From Candidatus Rifleibacteriota bacterium (lineage in GTDB: Bacteria; Muiribacteriota; Ozemobacteria; Ozemobacterales; Ozemobacteraceae), in the NCBI GenBank assembly GCA_015233565.1, contig JADFXM010000019.1:1-64000 (forward strand): 64,000 nt of DNA, written 5' to 3'. This document shows, piece after piece, positions 46,177 to 56,413 of this stretch (positions are counted from its first letter, which is position 1; each line of letters starts with the position of its first letter). The notes below the pieces were generated by a model, which saw nothing but the letters and a program-made list of their open reading frames with translations, did no database searches and had not been told where the DNA came from. The position numbers and the translations under genes were made by a program.

Positions 46177-48999
46177 ATGATGCGATTTTTCAAGTTATGT
46201 AGGTATTCTCTACTCTCTTTTTTCCCTTTTTTTCTGCCAATTCCTTTCATTTTAGTGGTATTTCAACTTTCACTCGAAACTGAAATCCGCAGAACGGAAG
46301 ATTTAAAAAATTCCCAAATTGAAGAATTGGAGAGAATTAACTCACACATTTCAAGGATTTCCAAACCGGAAGCCTTTTTCCAAACGCTACTCCTAAAAAT
46401 TATTCAAGCACTCTCCACCGAAAAATCTCCCCAAAAGTATTTTCAAACAGAAAATGGGAAGCTTATTAAAGCTTTCCTTTTCAACACGGAGGGCAAAAGG
46501 ATCCTCTCCCCAGGTTTCGCGAATGAATCAATAAAAATTTCTGAACTCTTTTTATCAAATCTGCTTCGAAAAACCGATCCAACTGATAAAAGGGTGCTTT
46601 CTTTTGCCAAAACAGCAGAAGAAATAGACCTGATAACGGTTAATCGCCAAAAACTCGTAAATCTTAGTAATGTAGGTGAAAACAAGCTTGGAGGATGGTT
46701 CCATTGGTATAAAAATGGAAAGCTTGCAGGATATCTGATCGTTTTTGTGAACAATGAACAAATTAATGTACCTCGATTAGTCAATAAAGCAATTCAAAAA
46801 ATACAAAACCTTGCGGGAAAAAATTTTTTACTCGGAGCAATTTCCTCCAAAACGAAAAATTTTGGAAAATCCACTATCATTGCAGACCCAAGAGGGGTTT
46901 TGTCTAGAAATCATAGGTTAATTTCGGCAATAAAGAAAAGTCGATTAAATCCTAACTTCCAGATCAACGAAAAACTTGTTTCCGTGGATATAATCCCAGG
47001 CGGAATCAAAATATTCACTTCAGAAAAGTTTGGGATAAGGAATTCCAGAAATTTGAAAAATCTATTATTTATTGGAATTTTTTTCATTTACACATTTTTT
47101 CTTTTTTTCCTAAAAACTTACAGAAAAGAAGTCGCACTTTCGATAAAAATGGAAATTATTCTTGTCTTTTTTCTCGCTGCAATACTCAGCACCACTTTTT
47201 TCTTTTCTGCGACGAAGCTCTATCATGATACCAAACAAAGAAATCTTGTCAGGGAAGCTCAAAAAGATTCAGAAAAAATGTTGGAACAAATTGATAGCAA
47301 CTTTCAACCATATTATTATCCAATGGTCCAAAATTATACGAATCTTCTTAAACGTATCGAAGAAGTTCCTGAAGAAGCTATGGAACCTTTGCATCGCTTA
47401 ATCCCATTACAAAAACAAGGAAAAATTCTTGCCGCATTTTTCCTCGGAGAAAATGGTGACATCCTTTTCAAAACCCCGGAAGAACTTTCTGATATTCCCA
47501 AGGGGCTTATCCCACTCAATATTGAATCATTTATTAAAAAAGTCGCCAGAAGCACTTTTTTCGTTTTTAACGCTGCTTTCGAAAATAAAAGCAAAAAAAG
47601 CGAGTCTGAAGAAAAATGGGACCTTTTACTGGAAAAGGCTGTCCTAAGAGCTCTTTTCAACAGAGGCAATCTGCAAAATCTAAACTTAAGCGGAAATGAC
47701 ATTATTACCTTCATGGACCTAGCCGTCTCCAAATCCGGGAAGGCATGGGGAGTCCTTTTTATTTTGCACGAGAATATATCTTTGCAAAGCACCTACTTAA
47801 AAAATATTGGCGAAGAATTAAACAGAAATGCTGATTTTCATTTGTATGGCCTCCCAAAAACACAAAAGAATGGATTGGAGCCGGTTCCTGATTCTCTCTT
47901 GCTTGGTGCTGACAGTTTTCAAACAATCAACGAGCATTTGACCAGAAATGGAAATGAAAAGCATTTAATTGGCAACATGTCGGACTCAACCCAGCTTTTC
48001 ACCGGCATTCCAGGCAAATCGCTAATGGATTACAACCTAGTTTTAACTCGTCCATATAAACCAATTGAAAATCAGCTCCAATCACTTTCGAGAAACCTTC
48101 TTATTGCCGGAATTCTTCTTGTTTTTTTCGGAATTGGCACTGCCATAACTCTCTCAAAGCAAGTTTTTCAGCCATTACAAAGAATATCAAAGGGTGTAGA
48201 AAATCTTATCAACCTCAAACTTGATTCGAAAATTGAAATTAATTCAGGAGATGAACTGGAAGCTACCGCCGAAGCAATTAATTCAATCACTCAGAACATT
48301 CAGGAGCTCCGCTTAACACACATAATTCAAGACCAACTCCTCCCACAAAACAAAATTGAAACACCAGATTTTTCAATCAAAGGGGCAGTAATTTCCAAAA
48401 AGGAAATTACTAAAGTCATTCAAGACTATTTTGAAATCGATAAAAACAAGTATTTAATTTACACCGGACGAATAACGGGGCATGGCCTGTCTTCAGCATT
48501 AATAATGAGCATGTTTAAAACCGCTTTGCGACTTGGAAAAGAATATTCTCCCCTGACACCAAGAGCTCTTTTGGAGAATCTCTCACTTTTTTTCAGAAAT
48601 CATATCAAAAAGGAGATAGACTTCTCAATCATTGCAAGCCTATTATCTATTGAAAGCGGACTGAGTATTTCCGGCCTGGGAAATGGACTAATGCTTAAAA
48701 CTTCCCAGATCTCTCCAACGGAAATGGAAAACCTGTATTTTGGGAACGATATTCAACTAGCTCCTGAGTTGATTTCTTCATTTGAAGGGGCCGGAAGAGC
48801 TATAATACTAAGTTGCTCTGAAATTTTTCAAACGATTTCTTTGAAAAATTTTCTTCTGGAAAATGCAGAAAAACTCAAGAATCTTCCCTTTGATGATTTT
48901 ACAAGTATTTTTTCTGAAAGACTTCGCGAACATGTTGAAACTCAAGGTTTTGATGACGAATTATCGGCAGTTTTTCTTGAATGGAAAAAACTGAATTAG
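46177..48999 (+). CDS. Membrane PP2C/SpoIIE-like protein with degenerate catalytic site
   Basis: A 940-residue membrane protein. Hydrophobic segments lie near residues 11-31, 290-312, 325-347 and 645-665, and extracytoplasmic regions fill the gaps. A HAMP domain (about 665-720) leads to a C-terminal SpoIIE/PP2C phosphatase fold. The metal-binding residues are largely lost: the expected GGDYYD segment reads VIQDYFEI, and LGDVSGHG reads T-G-R765-I-T-G-H-G, with Asp replaced by Arg. FDDE (about 925-928) is kept. It is therefore probably a pseudophosphatase that senses or regulates. It forms a tandem pair with the active-looking paralogue 131 nt downstream. Confidence 0.83.
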   Translation: MMRFFKLCRYSLLSFFPFFLPIPFILVVFQLSLETEIRRTEDLKNSQIEELERINSHISRISKPEAFFQTLLLKIIQALSTEKSPQKYFQTENGKLIKAFLFNTEGKRILSPGFANESIKISELFLSNLLRKTDPTDKRVLSFAKTAEEIDLITVNRQKLVNLSNVGENKLGGWFHWYKNGKLAGYLIVFVNNEQINVPRLVNKAIQKIQNLAGKNFLLGAISSKTKNFGKSTIIADPRGVLSRNHRLISAIKKSRLNPNFQINEKLVSVDIIPGGIKIFTSEKFGIRNSRNLKNLLFIGIFFIYTFFLFFLKTYRKEVALSIKMEIILVFFLAAILSTTFFFSATKLYHDTKQRNLVREAQKDSEKMLEQIDSNFQPYYYPMVQNYTNLLKRIEEVPEEAMEPLHRLIPLQKQGKILAAFFLGENGDILFKTPEELSDIPKGLIPLNIESFIKKVARSTFFVFNAAFENKSKKSESEEKWDLLLEKAVLRALFNRGNLQNLNLSGNDIITFMDLAVSKSGKAWGVLFILHENISLQSTYLKNIGEELNRNADFHLYGLPKTQKNGLEPVPDSLLLGADSFQTINEHLTRNGNEKHLIGNMSDSTQLFTGIPGKSLMDYNLVLTRPYKPIENQLQSLSRNLLIAGILLVFFGIGTAITLSKQVFQPLQRISKGVENLINLKLDSKIEINSGDELEATAEAINSITQNIQELRLTHIIQDQLLPQNKIETPDFSIKGAVISKKEITKVIQDYFEIDKNKYLIYTGRITGHGLSSALIMSMFKTALRLGKEYSPLTPRALLENLSLFFRNHIKKEIDFSIIASLLSIESGLSISGLGNGLMLKTSQISPTEMENLYFGNDIQLAPELISSFEGAGRAIILSCSEIFQTISLKNFLLENAEKLKNLPFDDFTSIFSERLREHVETQGFDDELSAVFLEWKKLN

Positions 49000-49130
49000 C
49001 GCATCAGCTTAAGATCACTGGATTATGAAACAAATTCTAAATAACACTTTTTTCCTACGAGAGTACTATACTTTTTGAAATACAACCTGGAATAAATAAT
49101 TATAAAGGAAAATAGCTTCCAAACCATAAA

Positions 49131-52100
49131 ATGATGAAAATTAATGATTATTCGGAGCAATTAAAAAAATACTCAGTTTGGATCACCATGCTGTTTGGAT
49201 TATGGGTTGTGCCCTCATTTATTTATATTGCCGCGATTGGATCAATGTTTTCAATTCGGTTGGAAAGAAGCACTGATAAGGAATTCGAAAAAATTGAAAG
49301 AAACCTGTTTGAAATTTCAGAAAAAAGTACAATTGAGAAATATTTCAAATCCAGATTTGACACACTTCTTTCTAAGTTGGAGCAGATATCCGAAAAAAGC
49401 AGCGCTGAAAAAATAGAGCATGAAATAAAACTATTTTCAGAAAATTTTCCCGACAAATTGTTTGAACTCTTTGTTTTTAATAAGGATCTCAAAGTTCTAA
49501 ACAACCACGAACTTGCCTCTGAAGCAGCTTTTATTATCTCCAAAACCAGCGAAGATTTACTTACACCCCTTTCCTTGAATCAGACTGAAAAAAATAGTCT
49601 TTTTAGATTGCTCACAAATCCGCTGTTCGCCTTAAAAAACCTTCGAGGACCCAAAGGAAGAATGGTTTTTCTTGGAGAAATTGGCAATTCTTCGTGGGGT
49701 TATATAAATTTAAAAAATAATTTTGGAATTCTTGCTTTTTTGAATAAAAGCCGGCTTCCGCGCGATTTCATTCTTAAAAAGGTACTAAATGATTTTCAAT
49801 CAGAGAACCTTTCTTTTGGATATTCCTTTCTATCAGGGGAAATAGGACTCCCCACCGGAATGGACAAAAGTTTTACTCAAAAGATAATAAAAAGTTTTGA
49901 ACTTGGTCATTCTGAGCGATTTTTCGATGAAGAAAATCTGATTCTTTTGAATAGATTAGACCAAAATTCAATCTTAATTGGAACATCCAAGCAACCGGAT
50001 TTCGAGTGGAACGGTCTTTTAGTCTTCCTTTTTATATATTGTTTTGGCAGTTTTATTTTTATCAAACATTCCTATAAAAAGGAGATACTGAACCAACAGA
50101 TTCCACTTTCCTTGAAATACAGATTTCCAGGATATTTTGCCTTTTCATTCGGTTTTTTCTTCTTTTCAACAATTGGAATTTCCTACCTTTTTTATCTGGA
50201 AAAAATTGAAGACTATAAGGCGGAAAACAATTCACAGATCACAAAAATTTTGACGGAAATTGACAAAGGCTTTGAAGCGTTCTTGGAAGAAAGGCTCAAT
50301 TTATATAAACAATTGACCAAAAAAATGGACCATTCGGCTCTGAATCTTCCTTTTATCAAGAAAATTTTAATCAAATGTTTCGATAAAGGTTTCTTTGATA
50401 ATCTTTACTTCCTCTCCTCCGAATCAGTGCGTCTTTCAAGCACAACAACCTTCCCCACAGAATTACGAAGAAATCTGTTCACATCCGGACCTGAAAAGGG
50501 AAGCCAAGTAGAAAGCCTTTTTGAACGTGGATATGATCCAACCCCTTTCCAATTAGATCTTTACAAAAAATGCTCAATTGATCCCGGCTCATTCTCTGAA
50601 CAGATTCTTTTCGGAAACATCAATCTCCCTCCGGAAAGATTTGAAAAACTGCTCAACACATTCGTTAACAAAACGGGCGTTGAAGCCATGAAAATCTTTA
50701 ATTCCTCAAAAGGCCTCTCATCTTCTCTAAAGGAAAATCTACTCAATCTAACCATGGACAGCTTATTTGAAGAAGAAACTCGCGAGTTTATGCTGGCATC
50801 GCAAAACAAGAGAGATGAATTCATGTTAACCGAAACAAACAGGGACTACTGGCTATCTTATTTTCACATTATCCCGGGCCCGGATGGCAAAGCATGGTAT
50901 TTTATTTTTCTCTTCCACAATTTTCCAACTCTTGAACACCAATATCTTGAGAAAATTTTTCAAAAAATCCCGGATTCATTAAAAAACGGGAAACTTTATG
51001 CTGTAAGTGCATCCAAAAGGACTCAAAATTTTCCAAAAATATTTGAATATCGAAAATTTGAAAAAACCCTTACGAAGTTATCTCAATTCAAGACTTCTCT
51101 CAACGAAAGCGTTTCCCTTGAAAACGAGGAGCAAGAGCTCTCAGCAATGAAATGCTCCTCTCTAAAAAATTATGTTCTCATCTTTTTACAACCTGCTAAT
51201 TTTTTTGAGCAAAAAGCTTTTCACTTCGGAATTTATTTACTCACAGCTCTTCTTACCTTGGGAATTTTCGGTTTTCTGCTGGCATCAGTTCTCCTGGAAA
51301 GATTGGTTTTTCCATTTGTATCTGTATTTTCCGGAATAAAAAAACTGGAAAAAAAAGATTTCAGCATTAGATTGAGCATCCCCTTTAACAACGAGCTTGG
51401 AAAACTAGGGTCCGCATTCAATAAAGCTGTAGCACTCCTGGAGGATATGGAAATCGCCAAAGTCATTCAATCAGATTTATTTCCAGCATATTTTATCAAT
51501 CAGGATAATTTCACTATACACGCAATCAATAAAATGTGCCAGAGCCTGGGCGGTGACTACTACGACTATTTCACGATCGATAATGGCAAAATCGCAATAA
51601 TTCTAGGAGATGTTTCAGGACATGGAATCTCAGCAGCACTTGTAGCTGGGATGGCAAAAGCAGCATTTTGCGTATTAATTCCCAAATATCCATTGGATCC
51701 GGATATCGTACTGGACAAAATTAATCTTCTTTTTTTCAATCTTCTGAATAAGAAAAAAATGATGACCTGTTTTCTGGGAATTCTCGATTCCAAAAGTGGC
51801 AACTTTGTTTTTTCAAATGCAGGGCAATCATACCCTATCCAAATTTACGACGAGAAAAACCCAGAATTATGTAAACTGCCCTCGAATCCACTTGGAATAA
51901 GAAAAAAAGCTGCATTCCAAAAAACTGAAAGCGATATTTCTAATAGCTCAATTCTTCTGTATTCTGATGGGGTTGTTGAAGCCGCTAATCGTGAAAATCA
52001 AATGTTCGATTATGAAAGATTACTTGAAACCGTAAAAAAAAATTCCTCGATGGAAGGAATTGCTCTTCTAAATAAAATTATTGAAGAAACGGAAAAATTT

Positions 52101-52187
52101 ACCGGAAAAAATTCATTTGAAGATGATCTGACAATGTTGATAATCAGTTCAAAAAAAGGTGGTATTCCCAAAATCAGCTCCACTTGA
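49131..52187 (+). CDS. Membrane SpoIIE/PP2C serine phosphatase with HAMP domain
   Basis: A 1018-residue membrane sensor-phosphatase with the same architecture as its neighbour: transmembrane segments near 17-40, 300-315, 335-360 and 700-720, HAMP near 720-775, and a PP2C-type phosphatase. All metal ligands are present: G807-G-D809-Y-Y-D, L825-G-D827-V-S-G-H-G, YSDG (944-947) and E997-D-D999. It should dephosphorylate a serine/threonine-phosphorylated protein, typically an anti-sigma-factor antagonist, in response to an extracellular cue, but no STAS or anti-sigma gene is nearby. The ATG pair lacks a close ribosome site. Confidence 0.9.
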   Translation: MMKINDYSEQLKKYSVWITMLFGLWVVPSFIYIAAIGSMFSIRLERSTDKEFEKIERNLFEISEKSTIEKYFKSRFDTLLSKLEQISEKSSAEKIEHEIKLFSENFPDKLFELFVFNKDLKVLNNHELASEAAFIISKTSEDLLTPLSLNQTEKNSLFRLLTNPLFALKNLRGPKGRMVFLGEIGNSSWGYINLKNNFGILAFLNKSRLPRDFILKKVLNDFQSENLSFGYSFLSGEIGLPTGMDKSFTQKIIKSFELGHSERFFDEENLILLNRLDQNSILIGTSKQPDFEWNGLLVFLFIYCFGSFIFIKHSYKKEILNQQIPLSLKYRFPGYFAFSFGFFFFSTIGISYLFYLEKIEDYKAENNSQITKILTEIDKGFEAFLEERLNLYKQLTKKMDHSALNLPFIKKILIKCFDKGFFDNLYFLSSESVRLSSTTTFPTELRRNLFTSGPEKGSQVESLFERGYDPTPFQLDLYKKCSIDPGSFSEQILFGNINLPPERFEKLLNTFVNKTGVEAMKIFNSSKGLSSSLKENLLNLTMDSLFEEETREFMLASQNKRDEFMLTETNRDYWLSYFHIIPGPDGKAWYFIFLFHNFPTLEHQYLEKIFQKIPDSLKNGKLYAVSASKRTQNFPKIFEYRKFEKTLTKLSQFKTSLNESVSLENEEQELSAMKCSSLKNYVLIFLQPANFFEQKAFHFGIYLLTALLTLGIFGFLLASVLLERLVFPFVSVFSGIKKLEKKDFSIRLSIPFNNELGKLGSAFNKAVALLEDMEIAKVIQSDLFPAYFINQDNFTIHAINKMCQSLGGDYYDYFTIDNGKIAIILGDVSGHGISAALVAGMAKAAFCVLIPKYPLDPDIVLDKINLLFFNLLNKKKMMTCFLGILDSKSGNFVFSNAGQSYPIQIYDEKNPELCKLPSNPLGIRKKAAFQKTESDISNSSILLYSDGVVEAANRENQMFDYERLLETVKKNSSMEGIALLNKIIEETEKFTGKNSFEDDLTMLIISSKKGGIPKISST

Positions 52188-52245
52188 AATTTCTTTGCTT
52201 AAAGAAATAGCATTTAATCAGCATTTCAGCAAAAGAGCTCGTTAG

Positions 52246-52370
52246 AAACTGTCGGAAAATCTCGGTGCCTTTTATTCGGAACAAAACGGCCCGCTGTTAA
52301 TGAGAGAAAGCGGAGCAAAAAATGGATGGGCACACAAAAAAGCGAATTTTAGAGGATTATTCGACAGTCT
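52246..52370. repeat. Palindrome-ended dispersed repeat, copy C
   Basis: About 125 bp from AACTGTCGGAAAATCTCGG to TTATTCGACAG. It is followed at a 131-bp period by copy D. CTCGTTAG occurs before C (52239-52245 plus one base), between C and D, and after D, so it may be part of the unit or a duplicated target. Confidence 0.8.
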
Positions 52371-52376
52371 CGTTAG

Positions 52377-52501
52377 AAGCTGTCGAATAATCTCGGTATA
52401 TTTTATTCGGTGCAAAACGGCTCGCTGGTGATGCTAAAAAGCGAGGCGAAAATTTAAATCGGTACATAAAAACATGAAAATAGGGCATTTCTCGACAGTC
52501 T
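52377..52501. repeat. Palindrome-ended dispersed repeat, copy D
   Basis: Tandem neighbour of copy C, from GCTGTCGAATAATCTCGG to TTTCTCGACAG. It retains the TTCGGTGCAAAACGGC and GCGAGGCGAAAA core words. The pair lies between the convergent phosphatase gene and the glycine-zipper gene. Confidence 0.8.
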
Positions 52502-52545
52502 CGTTAGTCTTGGCTTTGATCGCAACAAATGCCACTATCAGCAAT

Positions 52546-52600
52546 GAAAAAAACTCCGTTCTTTCCCTTCAATTAAAAAGGAAGAACGGAGCCTTTTTTG
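52546..52600. terminator. Bidirectional terminator
   Basis: ACTCCGTTCTTTCC (52553-52566) pairs with GGAAGAACGGAGC (52580-52592). The plus strand ends in TTTTTT and the minus strand also in TTTTTT. It serves the convergent gene at 52636-53427 and possibly the phosphatase. Confidence 0.85.
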
Positions 52601-52635
52601 AAAGACTTATCTACAAAGTAGTATGAATTCAAAAC

Positions 52636-53427
52636 CTATTTAGACATGTTTCCCACAACGCTCTTATATGTTTTTAGAGCATTAAGATAATTGTCCTGGG
52701 CAGCTTTTAGTTTTGTGGAATCACCACCAGCATTAGTTATATCAACATAGTCCTGGTAGGCTTTACGATAATTAGCTTCGGCTTGTTGGACAGAAGATGA
52801 ACTGTTGCTTGGGGTCGACTGTTGTAATTGGATATTGCCGCTTGGAGAGAACCCTGAAGGTGAAAGGGTTACACCTGAATTGGGAGAGAAACCCGCGGGG
52901 GAGAGAGTTCCACCACCGGAATTAGCAACGGGAAGAGCCCCTGTTGAACCAACCGATACTGGAGCGGCTGCTGATTTATCTAATAGAAGCCCTCCTGTGA
53001 ACGCATTATCCACACATTTCAATACACTGATACCAAGCATTCCAACTAGGGAGCCCAGAAGGAATCCACCTGCCATTCCCATAAAACCGGGTCCCATCGC
53101 TAAAGCTCCAACTATACCACCGGCTACAGTGGCTAAATTTCCTACGCTACCCGTGGCATAATCGGTCAAAGCACCACCAACAACCCATCCGCCAATAGCA
53201 CCGGCTATCATTCCGATTGGGGGGCAGAAGGCTGAACAAAGAGATGCGCCCAGAACTGCACCTCCCACTCTGCCAGCGATGGAAAGCAAAGGCCCCAGAG
53301 TAGTTAATGCACTGGAGACAAGCCCGGCGTGAACAGGTTTCACCGGAAGAATGAAGAAACTTGCCAACATTGAAAAGATCAACATCATGTTAATCATTTT
53401 GTTTTTAGATAGTACTCTCGAATTCAT
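52636..53427 (-). CDS. Exported glycine-zipper protein
   Basis: About 263 residues from the ATG at 53427, chosen for the GGAGGGAGAAT site; the upstream in-frame TTG overlaps that site. Residues 1-35 form a signal peptide or first membrane segment (ending PVHAG). Residues about 40-140 are strongly hydrophobic and full of GxxxG spacings (AGAIGGWVVGGALTDYA, AGGIVGALAMGPGFMG), as in glycine-zipper membrane proteins. A Ser/Pro/Gly-rich linker with repeated LSPxGFSP units and a short C-terminal coiled coil (QAEANYRKAYQDYV) follow. Probably outer membrane or envelope; function unknown. Confidence 0.75.
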   Translation of the reverse strand: MNSRVLSKNKMINMMLIFSMLASFFILPVKPVHAGLVSSALTTLGPLLSIAGRVGGAVLGASLCSAFCPPIGMIAGAIGGWVVGGALTDYATGSVGNLATVAGGIVGALAMGPGFMGMAGGFLLGSLVGMLGISVLKCVDNAFTGGLLLDKSAAAPVSVGSTGALPVANSGGGTLSPAGFSPNSGVTLSPSGFSPSGNIQLQQSTPSNSSSSVQQAEANYRKAYQDYVDITNAGGDSTKLKAAQDNYLNALKTYKSVVGNMSK

Positions 53428-53869
53428 ATATTCTCCCTCCTTCAACTTTTCTTTGCGCTACCTTACATTTCTTTGATTGTAACAAACAAAACCTGTACCC
53501 CGCAAGGAGGTCATAGAAATCTTCTTTTCGCTGAATAATTTTCTCGATAAAAAGCTTGTAAGTTATGATCAATAGGATAATTACAAAACAATTTCCAGCT
53601 ACCAAAATATCGAAATTTAGAACCAATTTGCCATTGAAACCCAACAAAACACTTGTGATGAGCTTAGTTAAGAATTAAAAAATGCAGAAAAAGTCCCTTT
53701 CTGTTAAACTATTCATACCAAATTGCGTAAAAATTTAGCAACTGATTTTGATTAACCCCAGGAAAATACCAACTTGATTCTGTGACCGCTTCATCTCAGG
53801 GACCGGATTTTTACGCTTGCGGTGACTGAGAAGTTGTGATTTGACTTTAAAATGAGACATTAAGATCCT
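53428..53869. other. Divergent intergenic region
   Basis: About 440 bp, AT-rich, between the glycine-zipper gene and the radical SAM gene. I see no credible gene; short minus-strand frames lack ribosome sites. Promoters for both directions are expected here but none is convincing. Confidence 0.4.
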
Positions 53870-56413
53870 TTGATTAATAATTTCTTGGAAATAAGTGAAT
53901 GGTTCAGTCGGAATCATCGCGAGCTTTATCGCAATGGTTTAGGGCTCTTAGGTGGAGAGCCTAATACTCTTTTGCCCGAAACCTGGGATCAGTCATCGCT
54001 TCGAATTTTAATAGCCCGTCTATCCCCTTATTTTGAAGTCACACAGGGAATCACACATTCTTATCTTTTTCAATTATGCAAAACAGTCAAAGGGGTATTT
54101 GTAGATCTTGCATATTTTCCAACATCCCATGATGAAAAAATCATGCGAAAATCTGGAATTCCGCTCTTAACAGGAACCACTACAAAACGTCCTGCTTCTG
54201 ATTTTGACATTATCGCTATTAGCAATTCTGTCCTTCAGGAACTAATTAATTTTCCAGCTTTCCTTGAAGGCTCAGGGATTGAGCTCTCACAAATTAGAAG
54301 ACAAGAAAAGAATCAGCCATTTATCCTTTTAGGTGGAAGCAATGCTTATTGCACTTCGATTCTCCATGGTCCAATTTCTTCTGACATCTCTGAAACCGGT
54401 CTTGTAGACGGAGTAATCATTGGGGATGGCGATTATGCCCTTCCCCAATTTCTGAATTCTTTCATCCAAGCTCAAAACATCCCGATGAAACAAAAGCTGT
54501 TGCGATTTGCAAACGAGGTTCCAGGCTTTTATGCTCCCTCGTTTTATCATCAACGCTTCGACGATCATGGAAAATTGATTTCAATTTCAACTATCGAAAA
54601 TTCCCCATTTCCAGTTAAAGCCGCCAGAAAGCCCCAAAATGATAACCTTATCTTTGAGTGCGGACCAATTTTCTATGACGAGAACACTGCGGGAATTTCC
54701 CACCTTCTTCTTTCAAACGGATGTCCTTTTTTCTGTTCATTCTGCAAGGAATCCTGGGAACAGAAACCCTATCGAGAGAATCATTTTGAAGCTCTAATCG
54801 AAAAATCTAGCCTGCTCAAAGCCAACCTTGGCTTACACGAAGTAAATTTAATGACTTTCAATGCAAATACTTTTTCCAAACTGGATCAAGTCCTTTATTC
54901 TTTGGAAAGAAACTACTTTCGAGTTTCTATGAAAAGTCAGCGTTTTGACGCAATTGCCAAATCCCCGGCAATTCTGGATCGAGAAATCGCTTCGGGAAAA
55001 AAAACTTTCACATGCGCAATGGAAGGAATTAGCCAAAAAATTCGATGTTACCTAAACAAAAACCTGGATGAGAACACAATTTTAGATAGCTTCAAGATTC
55101 TCTTTTCAAAATCCATCAGGCAGATGAAAGTTTTTGTAATTATCTCGGGATTAGAAGATATTAGTGATTTCGAAGAGTTTTCCAGTTTCCTCTCCAAATT
55201 GAAAGTCATTCTCAATAACTTCCGAGGAAAACCCATAATAACTTTTTCATTATCCGGGCTATTTCAACCTCCTTTTACACCGCTTCAGTTCGCACCTTTT
55301 TCACACAACTACCCGAAAATTCTTGAAACCATTTTCAACAAATCGATTGACATTATCAAGAAAAACGGGTTTGAAGCAAGAATCAGTGCCGGCCCATGGG
55401 ATGCAGCCTTATCAAGATTGATTGCATTTGCTGATCGAAGAAGCACCCCCATATTAGTTGAAGCTTCCCTGAATAAGGGATTCAGGTATTTCGGAGAAAT
55501 AGAAAAACCCCTTTTTGAATTCTGGAATGAAGCAATCAAAAATAAAAATCTATTTAGTACGTTTCATGCGAAACAATTTTCTGAAGAAACGGTCTTCCCA
55601 TGGGATGACATCACAATCGGAATTCCAAAAAAATTCCTTTTCGAAAGTTATAAGAAAGTTTCGGAATTAAAGGAAATCAAGCCCTGTATTTCTTCCCCGC
55701 TAGGAACCTCTAGCTGCGTAGGCTGTCAGGCATGTCCCGACACTTTCAATCGCATTTTTCTCAATAAACTTTCTCCCCCATCTTTTCTTAAATCAGCAAT
55801 GGGTGCAGGAAATCAGGGAAAACCACTTCTTTATCGCCTGGAAGCAAATATTCCACCCAAATGGGCTTTTACCGGAAACAACTTTCTTTTTGCTGCATTA
55901 GCAAGAATGATTATGCTCGGAAAACCATCCTGGGTTCCTTTTTTTCTTAAATTTGAAGATGGAATTGAGAGAAATGGAACCTCGGGGTTCTTTTCTTGCG
56001 ACTTCACTATTAAAAAAATGGCTGAAAGAATTGAGCCGGAAAAAGATATTCCCGAAATGAACAAACATGGACAAGGATTGGAAATCAGGAAAATTTATGC
56101 AGCAAAAGAGAGCATCAAAGACTTGCACCCTCAGCTATTGATGAAAATAGCATCTCCTAATCCACCAGATAGGCGAATCGATATCACCCTTGGCAAATAT
56201 AAAATAAAACATCAGAAAAGATGGATCAAAGATACTCTAATTTGGGAAATAGCTTCAGGCTACGCAAAAAAAGAAGGCTTTTCACAAATTAAATGGACAA
56301 AGGACAGCCTCTTCTTTTCGATTGAAATTTGTGCAAATCCAACCCCTCAGATTATGGAAAATCTTTGTGATGGTGAAACCCGTGAATTACAAATTATTGA
56401 CTGGAGAAAATGA
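53870..56413 (+). CDS. Radical SAM protein with N-terminal B12-like domain and extra cysteine cluster
   Basis: An 847-residue protein. The N-terminus (about 25-250) resembles a B12-binding-like Rossmann domain (VDLAYFPTSHDEKIMRKSGIPL, ILLGGSNAYCTS, GVIIGDGDYALPQF, in parts). The radical SAM motif is C285-x3-C289-x2-C292. A second CxxCxxC cluster (C616, C619, C622), with C606 nearby, suggests an auxiliary Fe-S cluster. The C-terminus (from about 655) recalls the DUF2344-type partner domain. It resembles TIGR03960-like fused radical SAM proteins. The start at 53870 is TTG with no strong ribosome site, so the N-terminus is uncertain. The stop abuts the next gene directly. Confidence 0.78.
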   Translation: MINNFLEISEWFSRNHRELYRNGLGLLGGEPNTLLPETWDQSSLRILIARLSPYFEVTQGITHSYLFQLCKTVKGVFVDLAYFPTSHDEKIMRKSGIPLLTGTTTKRPASDFDIIAISNSVLQELINFPAFLEGSGIELSQIRRQEKNQPFILLGGSNAYCTSILHGPISSDISETGLVDGVIIGDGDYALPQFLNSFIQAQNIPMKQKLLRFANEVPGFYAPSFYHQRFDDHGKLISISTIENSPFPVKAARKPQNDNLIFECGPIFYDENTAGISHLLLSNGCPFFCSFCKESWEQKPYRENHFEALIEKSSLLKANLGLHEVNLMTFNANTFSKLDQVLYSLERNYFRVSMKSQRFDAIAKSPAILDREIASGKKTFTCAMEGISQKIRCYLNKNLDENTILDSFKILFSKSIRQMKVFVIISGLEDISDFEEFSSFLSKLKVILNNFRGKPIITFSLSGLFQPPFTPLQFAPFSHNYPKILETIFNKSIDIIKKNGFEARISAGPWDAALSRLIAFADRRSTPILVEASLNKGFRYFGEIEKPLFEFWNEAIKNKNLFSTFHAKQFSEETVFPWDDITIGIPKKFLFESYKKVSELKEIKPCISSPLGTSSCVGCQACPDTFNRIFLNKLSPPSFLKSAMGAGNQGKPLLYRLEANIPPKWAFTGNNFLFAALARMIMLGKPSWVPFFLKFEDGIERNGTSGFFSCDFTIKKMAERIEPEKDIPEMNKHGQGLEIRKIYAAKESIKDLHPQLLMKIASPNPPDRRIDITLGKYKIKHQKRWIKDTLIWEIASGYAKKEGFSQIKWTKDSLFFSIEICANPTPQIMENLCDGETRELQIIDWRK

